Shown: in pieces, positions 59,208 to 64,000 of the stretch
Layout of the letters: each line of letters begins with the position of its first letter
Position numbering within the stretch: position 1 is the first letter of the stretch
DNA from: Pseudomonas fluorescens
GTDB lineage: Bacteria > Pseudomonadota > Gammaproteobacteria > Pseudomonadales > Pseudomonadaceae
Reading direction: 5' to 3'
Length of the DNA stretch: 64,000 nucleotides
NCBI RefSeq assembly: GCF_902498195.1
Contig: NZ_CABVIY010000007.1
Span: 124,001-188,000, forward strand
Program-made: the position numbers and the translations under genes
The notes under the pieces: model-generated
The model's database searches: none
What the model was told of the DNA's origin: nothing
The model's input: only the letters and a program-made list of their open reading frames with translations

Positions 59208-60497
59208 ATGCGCGAAGAGTTGAACCAAGGCCTGATCGACTTCCTCAAGGCCTCCCCTACCCCGTTCCATGCCACCGCCAGCCTGGTTCAGCGCCTGGAA
59301 GCGGCGGGCTATCAGCGCCTTGACGAGCGCGAGCCATGGCACACCGAAGCCAACGGTCGCTACTACGTCACCCGTAACGACTCTTCGATCGTCGCGATCA
59401 AAATGGGCCGTCACTCGCCGCTGCACGGCGGGATCCGCCTGGTTGGCGCCCACACCGACAGCCCGTGCCTGCGAGTCAAGCCGCAACCGGAACTGCAACG
59501 CCAGGGCTTCTGGCAGCTGGGTGTCGAAGTCTACGGCGGTGCCCTGCTGGCGCCGTGGTTCGACCGCGACCTGTCGCTGGCCGGCCGCGTGACGTTCCGC
59601 CGTGATGGCAAGGTCGAAAGCCAGCTGATCGACTTCAAGGCACCGATCGCCATCATTCCGAACCTGGCCATCCACCTCAATCGTGAAGCCAACATGGGGT
59701 GGGCGATCAACGCCCAGACCGAGCTGCCACCGGTGCTGGCGCAATTTGCCGGCGACGAGCGCGTGGATTTCCGCGCCGTAATCACCGACCAACTGGCCCG
59801 CGAGCACGGCCTGAACGCCGACGTCGTGCTGGATTACGAGCTGAGTTTCTACGACACCCAAAGCGCCGCCGTCATCGGCCTGCACGGTGATTTCATCGCC
59901 GGCGCGCGCCTGGACAACCTGCTGTCGTGCTACGCCGGCCTGCAAGCGCTGCTGACCGCCGACACCGACGAAACCTGCGTGCTGGTCTGCAACGATCACG
60001 AAGAAGTCGGTTCCTGCTCGGCCTGCGGTGCCGACGGCCCGATGCTCGAACAGACCCTGCGTCGCCTGTTGCCCGAAGGCGATGAGTTCGTGCGCACCAT
60101 TCAGAAATCCCTGCTGGTCTCGGCCGACAATGCCCACGGCGTACACCCCAACTACGCGGAAAAGCACGACGCCAACCACGGCCCGAAACTCAACGCCGGC
60201 CCGGTGATCAAGGTCAACAGCAACCAGCGCTACGCCACCAACAGCGAAACCGCCGGGTTCTTCCGTCACCTGTGCATGGCCGAAGAAGTGCCGGTGCAGA
60301 GTTTCGTGGTGCGCAGCGACATGGGCTGCGGTTCGACCATCGGCCCGATCACCGCCAGCCACCTGGGCGTACGCACCGTGGACATCGGCCTGCCGACCTT
60401 CGCCATGCACTCGATCCGCGAACTGTGCGGCAGCCATGACCTGGCACACCTGGTCAAAGTGCTGAGCGCGTTCTACGCCTGCCGCGAGTTGCCGTAA
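59208..60497 (+). CDS. M18-family aminopeptidase
   Basis: A zinc aminopeptidase of 429 residues (ApeB/LAP4-like), removing N-terminal, often acidic, residues from peptides in the cytoplasm. Metal-binding motifs are His82 in GAHTDSPCLRVK, the NDHEEVGS segment, and the GARLDNLLSCYAG and TFAMHSIRELCG blocks. The length is typical for the family. The ATG is preceded by TGGAG. Confidence 0.94.
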   Translation: MREELNQGLIDFLKASPTPFHATASLVQRLEAAGYQRLDEREPWHTEANGRYYVTRNDSSIVAIKMGRHSPLHGGIRLVGAHTDSPCLRVKPQPELQRQGFWQLGVEVYGGALLAPWFDRDLSLAGRVTFRRDGKVESQLIDFKAPIAIIPNLAIHLNREANMGWAINAQTELPPVLAQFAGDERVDFRAVITDQLAREHGLNADVVLDYELSFYDTQSAAVIGLHGDFIAGARLDNLLSCYAGLQALLTADTDETCVLVCNDHEEVGSCSACGADGPMLEQTLRRLLPEGDEFVRTIQKSLLVSADNAHGVHPNYAEKHDANHGPKLNAGPVIKVNSNQRYATNSETAGFFRHLCMAEEVPVQSFVVRSDMGCGSTIGPITASHLGVRTVDIGLPTFAMHSIRELCGSHDLAHLVKVLSAFYACRELP

Positions 60498-60519
60498 CCC
60501 CTGAACGTCTTCGTCGATC

Positions 60520-60592
60520 GCCTTCGCGAGCAAGCCCGCTCCCACTTTTTGAATGCATTTGAAATGTGGGAGCGGGCTTGCTCGCGAAGGCG
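60520..60592. repeat. REP family B inverted pair (copy B8)
   Basis: CTTCGCGAGCAAGCCCGCTC and its inverted copy, downstream of the aminopeptidase gene. Confidence 0.9.
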
Positions 60593-60687
60593 GCAGCACG
60601 GACAACGATGAATTGATGATTCACCTCGCCGCTACCCATCCAAAAGCCACCTAGACTTCAACTATCCCTCCCGACAAGGCAGTCGCC

Positions 60688-60864
60688 ATGATTTCATTGT
60701 CCTCGTTCCACGCCATGCTGGTCCCGATTCTTGCCGGGATGATCCTGCTGGCACTTGGCTTCAACTTTCGCGACAAAAACCTCGGCGTGTTCGCCATGTG
60801 GATCGGCATGCTGACCATTCTGGCCACGGTGATTTTCAAGATCCTCGCCAAACTCAACGAATAA
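60688..60864 (+). CDS. 58-residue two-helix membrane protein (hypothetical)
   Basis: Starts MISLSSFHAMLVPILAG at the ATG at 60688 with AAGG upstream. Two hydrophobic helices (about 9-25 and 33-52) are separated by a short charged loop (NFRDKNLG) and end in a KILAKLNE tail. The pattern of a real small membrane protein is clear, and codon usage is like the neighbours. Function unknown. It lies 76 bp before the mechanosensitive channel gene in the same direction. Confidence 0.6.
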   Translation: MISLSSFHAMLVPILAGMILLALGFNFRDKNLGVFAMWIGMLTILATVIFKILAKLNE

Positions 60865-60940
60865 ATCCCTCTCTGACTCGCATTGATTTTGACGGGCTCG
60901 TACACTCGGTCGACCCGCTCACCCCGAGGTTGACCGCCCA

Positions 60941-63112
60941 GTGTTCGCTCGTCTTTGTGCCCTGCCGTGCTTTTTCCTTGTCTGCCTGATGACGCTGCTG
61001 CCGCTGGCGCCTGCCCAGGCGGTCGGCTTGCCGAGCCTGCTCAACAGTTCGGCGAAGACCCAGCCGGAGGCGCAGGAACCCCTCGGGCAATCCCTCGACG
61101 AAGTGATCAAGTCCCTGGAAAACGATCAGCAGCGGACCAAGCTGCTGGCGGATTTGAAGAAACTGCGCGACGCCACGAAAAAGGCCCAGCCGGCCACCGA
61201 AGAGGGCGTGCTGGGCCTGATTGGCGGGACGCTGGCCAGCTTCGAAAAGCAATTCACCGGGGCCGACAGCCCGCTCACCCGCTGGTCTGACGAATTCGAC
61301 CTGGCCAAAGACGAACTGACCGCCCTGGTGCTGCCCGCCAACGAATGGCTGCCGATCATCTTCGCCTTCGCCGTGATCCTGGCAGTCTGGAGCCTGCTGG
61401 CGGCGGCGCTGATCTGGATCAGTCATCGGGTCCGCATGCGTTTCGGCCTGACCGAAGAGCTGCCGCAACACCCCAGGGCCCTGGACATGCTGCGCTTCGC
61501 CCTGCGCAAGCTCGGTCCGTGGCTGATTGCCCTGGTCATCACGGTGTACATGAGCTACGCCCTGCCCTCGTCGCTGGGCAAGAGCCTGGCCATGGTCCTG
61601 GCCTATGCGCTGGTGGTCGGCACCTGTTTTTCCGCGGTCTGCGTGATCGCTTTTTCCCTGCTCGACGGCCCGCATCGCCACCGCGCCCTGTACATCCTGC
61701 GCCATCAGGCCTTTCGCCCGTTGTGGCTGATCGGCAGCTTCGCCGCGTTCGGCGAAGCCCTCAACGACCCGCGCCTGATCGACAGCCTGGGCGTGCACCT
61801 GGCGCACTCCGCCGCGACGGTGGCCAACGTCCTGGCCGCGATATCCACGGGTTTTTTCATCCTGCGCTTTCGTCGTCCGATCGCCCACTTGATCCGCAAC
61901 CAGCCCCTGTCCCGACGCCTGACCCGTCGCGCGCTCAGCGACACTATCGAAATCCTCGGCACCTTCTGGTACGTGCCAGCGTTGGTGCTGGTGGCCATTT
62001 CATTGTTCGCCACTTTCGTTTCAGCCGGCGATACCAGTACCGCGCTGCGACAGTCACTGATCTGCACCGTGCTGCTGGTGTTGTGCATGGTCATCAACGG
62101 CCTGGTACGCCGCCATGCCCTGAGGCCACAACGTGGCGTGAAGCGCCATGCGCTGTATTCCGAGCGCCTGAAAAGCTTCTTCTACACCCTCGCGCACCTG
62201 CTGGTCTGGCTGGCGTTCATCGAACTCGGCCTGCGGGTCTGGGGCATGTCGCTGATCCGCTTCACCGAAGGCGAAGGGCATGAAATCAGCGTCAAACTGT
62301 TCAGCCTCGGTGGCACGCTGATCTTTGCCTGGCTGATCTGGATCCTCAGCGACACCGCCGTGCACCACGCCCTCACCCGCTCACGCAAGGGCCTGGCCAA
62401 CGCCCGCGCGCAGACGATGATGCCGCTGATCCGCAACGTGCTGTTCGTGGCCATTTTCATCATTGCCTTGATCGTCGCCCTGGCCAACATGGGCATGAAC
62501 GTCACGCCGCTGCTGGCCGGTGCCGGCGTGATCGGCCTGGCCATCGGTTTCGGCGCGCAATCGCTGGTGGCCGACCTGATCACCGGGCTGTTCATCATCA
62601 TCGAAGACTCCCTGGCCATCGACGACTACGTGGACGTCGGCGGTCACCTGGGCACGGTGGAAGGCCTGACCATCCGCACCGTGCGCCTGCGGGACATCGA
62701 CGGCATCGTCCACACCATTCCCTTCAGCGAAATCAAAAGCATCAAGAACTACTCGCGGGAATTCGGCTACGCGATCTTCCGGGTCGCAGTCCCTGCCAGC
62801 ATGGACATCGACAGTGCGATCAAACTGATGCGCGAGGTCGGCCAGAAAATGCGCACCGACCCGCTGCAACGGCGCAACATCTGGTCGCCGCTGGAGATCC
62901 AGGGGGTGGAAAGCTTCGAATCCGGCAACGCGATCCTGCGCGCCCGCTTCAAGACCGCGCCGATCAAGCAGTGGGAAGTCTCGCGGGCGTTCAACCTGTC
63001 ACTCAAACGCCACCTGGATGAAGCCGGGATGGACCTGGCGACGCCGCGGATGAGTGTGCAGGTGATCACCGCGGGCGGCGGCCCGGATCAGACCACATCC
63101 ACGCCGACGTGA
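60941..63112 (+). CDS. MscS-family mechanosensitive ion channel (large form)
   Basis: An inner-membrane mechanosensitive channel of 723 residues, close to YbiO/MscM size. A signal peptide (about 1-29) precedes a periplasmic part of about 100 residues (to about 130), then about 10 predicted helices; the pore-lining helix GAGVIGLAIGFGAQSLVADLITGLFIIIEDS is the hallmark of MscS proteins. The cytoplasmic beta domain (YVDVGGHLGTVEGLTIRTVRLRDIDG) follows. GTG start at 60941. The 3' end overlaps the convergent GntR gene by 25 bp. Confidence 0.92.
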   Translation: MFARLCALPCFFLVCLMTLLPLAPAQAVGLPSLLNSSAKTQPEAQEPLGQSLDEVIKSLENDQQRTKLLADLKKLRDATKKAQPATEEGVLGLIGGTLASFEKQFTGADSPLTRWSDEFDLAKDELTALVLPANEWLPIIFAFAVILAVWSLLAAALIWISHRVRMRFGLTEELPQHPRALDMLRFALRKLGPWLIALVITVYMSYALPSSLGKSLAMVLAYALVVGTCFSAVCVIAFSLLDGPHRHRALYILRHQAFRPLWLIGSFAAFGEALNDPRLIDSLGVHLAHSAATVANVLAAISTGFFILRFRRPIAHLIRNQPLSRRLTRRALSDTIEILGTFWYVPALVLVAISLFATFVSAGDTSTALRQSLICTVLLVLCMVINGLVRRHALRPQRGVKRHALYSERLKSFFYTLAHLLVWLAFIELGLRVWGMSLIRFTEGEGHEISVKLFSLGGTLIFAWLIWILSDTAVHHALTRSRKGLANARAQTMMPLIRNVLFVAIFIIALIVALANMGMNVTPLLAGAGVIGLAIGFGAQSLVADLITGLFIIIEDSLAIDDYVDVGGHLGTVEGLTIRTVRLRDIDGIVHTIPFSEIKSIKNYSREFGYAIFRVAVPASMDIDSAIKLMREVGQKMRTDPLQRRNIWSPLEIQGVESFESGNAILRARFKTAPIKQWEVSRAFNLSLKRHLDEAGMDLATPRMSVQVITAGGGPDQTTSTPT

Positions 63113-63804
63113 ATCGCATCGTGGCGCCAGAACTCCAGGTCACAATCGATCAACCGCTCGTGCTGATCGTAATTGACCCGCGCAATGCGCAACCCAGGGC
63201 TCCCCACCGACACCCGCAATGCCGCGGCCGCGTCCACTGACAACGCCGTCGGCACAATCTCGAAACGCACACGCCCGTAGTGCAGGTCGTAGTGCCGTGC
63301 ATACAACTCGGTGATCGACTGATTCAGGTCGAAAGCCAGAATCCCCGGGAAATATTGCGGGTTCAGGTAATGCTCCACGTACAGCACCAGCCGCCCGTCG
63401 ATGCGTCGCGAACGGCAGATCTGAATCACGCTGGACAGCGCCGGCAACTGCAACCAGGCACAGACCGCCGCCGACGCCGGCTGCAATCGCGCAGAAATCA
63501 CCTCGGTGGACGGCACTCGCCCCTGGGCGCTGACCATTGCGTGAAAGTGACTGCGCTGCATCAGGTTGTAGGCCAGTCGCGGCGGCGAAACGAACCAGCC
63601 ACGCCGCTCCTCACGATAAATCTGCCCCTGGGCCTCCAGCTGCAACAACGCCTCGCGCACCGTGATCCGAGTGGTCCCGAACAATTCGCTGAGCTTGCGC
63701 TCGGCCGGCAGCTTGCTCCCCGGTGCCAGCAACCCGTGATCGAGTTGTTCCTGAAGCACCTGGCCGATGGCTGTCACCGCTTTTGTTGCCTCATCACGCA
63801 TCAA
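63088..63804 (-). CDS. GntR-family transcriptional regulator with UTRA domain
   Basis: A 238-residue regulator of the HutC/FarR branch. The N-terminal winged HTH (LPAERKLSELFGTTRITVREALLQLEAQG) is followed by a UTRA ligand-binding domain (residues about 85-230, with VISARLQPAS, ICRSRRIDGRLVLYVEHYLNPQYFPGI). The ligand is unknown; UTRA proteins bind small effectors such as urocanate, amino sugars or phosphonates. The regulated genes presumably lie beyond the window end. It overlaps the channel gene tail to tail. Confidence 0.9.
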   Translation of the reverse strand: MMRDEATKAVTAIGQVLQEQLDHGLLAPGSKLPAERKLSELFGTTRITVREALLQLEAQGQIYREERRGWFVSPPRLAYNLMQRSHFHAMVSAQGRVPSTEVISARLQPASAAVCAWLQLPALSSVIQICRSRRIDGRLVLYVEHYLNPQYFPGILAFDLNQSITELYARHYDLHYGRVRFEIVPTALSVDAAAALRVSVGSPGLRIARVNYDQHERLIDCDLEFWRHDAIHVGVDVV

Positions 63805-64000
63805 CGTTACCTATCTGGACTAGACCAGCACAGTTTCGGGGCAGAACCGCACGATAAAACGGCGTTTCAAACATCCTGCAAGCGTAGGCATTGCAGATGA
63901 CTGAGAGATGACAAGTTGCCCAATGGTCATTCGGATGACGGCCCGCAAAGCCTGCAATTCATCGGCCAAATCCCTTGTGTAGCGGGCTCTTGCCGATGGT
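63805..64000. other. Region upstream of the GntR gene to the window end
   Basis: Contains the GntR gene leader. No complete ORF or repeat can be supported in the last 200 bases. Confidence 0.4.

Noticed and set aside
7539..60592. CRISPR array
   Set aside because: The repeated sequences are dispersed as inverted pairs, not direct repeats with regular spacers, and no cas genes are present.
59202..60605. Leftward ORF of 467 codons opposite the M18 aminopeptidase
   Set aside because: It covers exactly a conserved gene on the plus strand and includes a REP element in its N-terminus.
63088..63804. The UTRA GntR protein as the regulator of the TTGTATACAA sites
   Set aside because: It lies 18 kb away, has no such palindrome near its own gene in the visible sequence, and UTRA regulators usually control adjacent genes; there is no positive evidence.

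Overview
The window is chromosomal DNA of a Pseudomonas, most likely of the P. fluorescens group. The evidence is high GC content, two families of paired REP-type intergenic repeats found 18 times, Pseudomonas-restricted small genes (DUF3509, small membrane proteins), a minCDE locus whose minD starts with TTG, and a gene order from speE through mtnCDB, MFS, aroC and prmB to smr and folE that I recall from P. aeruginosa. No rRNA operon, CRISPR array, prophage or transposase gene is visible; there is one tRNA (Ser-GGA).

Layout. 1-4500: end of an FtsX-type permease, greB, a lipoprotein hydrolase, a glycine-zipper protein, two small conserved genes and tRNA-Ser. 4.8-13.3 kb: a crotonase, a PlsC-like acyltransferase, a CorA transporter, a glutamine amidotransferase, a fadI/fadJ-type beta-oxidation pair and a cytochrome c. 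13.4-16.7 kb: the transglutaminase / alpha-E / ATP-grasp triad. 17-23.4 kb: rraB, speE, an ankyrin protein, an acyl-CoA synthetase and a DUF3509 gene behind a probable sigma-54 promoter. 23.5-33.8 kb: methionine salvage (mtnC, mtnD, mtnB) with an MFS transporter and aroC, then hydrolases, prmB, an isochorismatase-like protein, smr, folE and a glutaredoxin. 33.9-37.9 kb: a divergent aminotransferase/MarR pair, a purine permease and a LysE exporter.

38.0-44.8 kb is the accessory part. A 1079-residue protein with a TcdA/TcdB-like hydrophobic pore/translocation segment and degenerate RTX repeats is followed by two paralogous proteins of 527 and 532 residues. Both paralogues carry a PGPSKRPR(L/V)DE motif that resembles a eukaryotic nuclear localisation signal. 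The block sits between purine-uptake and purine-catabolism genes and is less GC-rich in places. It is the best candidate for an undescribed toxin/effector system.

44.9-53.9 kb: a complete urate-to-glyoxylate pathway (hiuH, puuE, uraD, alc, allA, puuD), a urate/xanthine permease and two tandem Tsx-like outer-membrane channels. A palindrome TTGTATACAA occurs upstream of the purine permease at 35.9 kb and upstream of puuE, with a near copy upstream of hiuH. This suggests one regulon that the toxin-like block now separates. 53.9-64 kb: a patatin, lpxL, minCDE, an rluA-type synthase, an M18 aminopeptidase, a small membrane protein, an MscS-type channel and a GntR/UTRA regulator.
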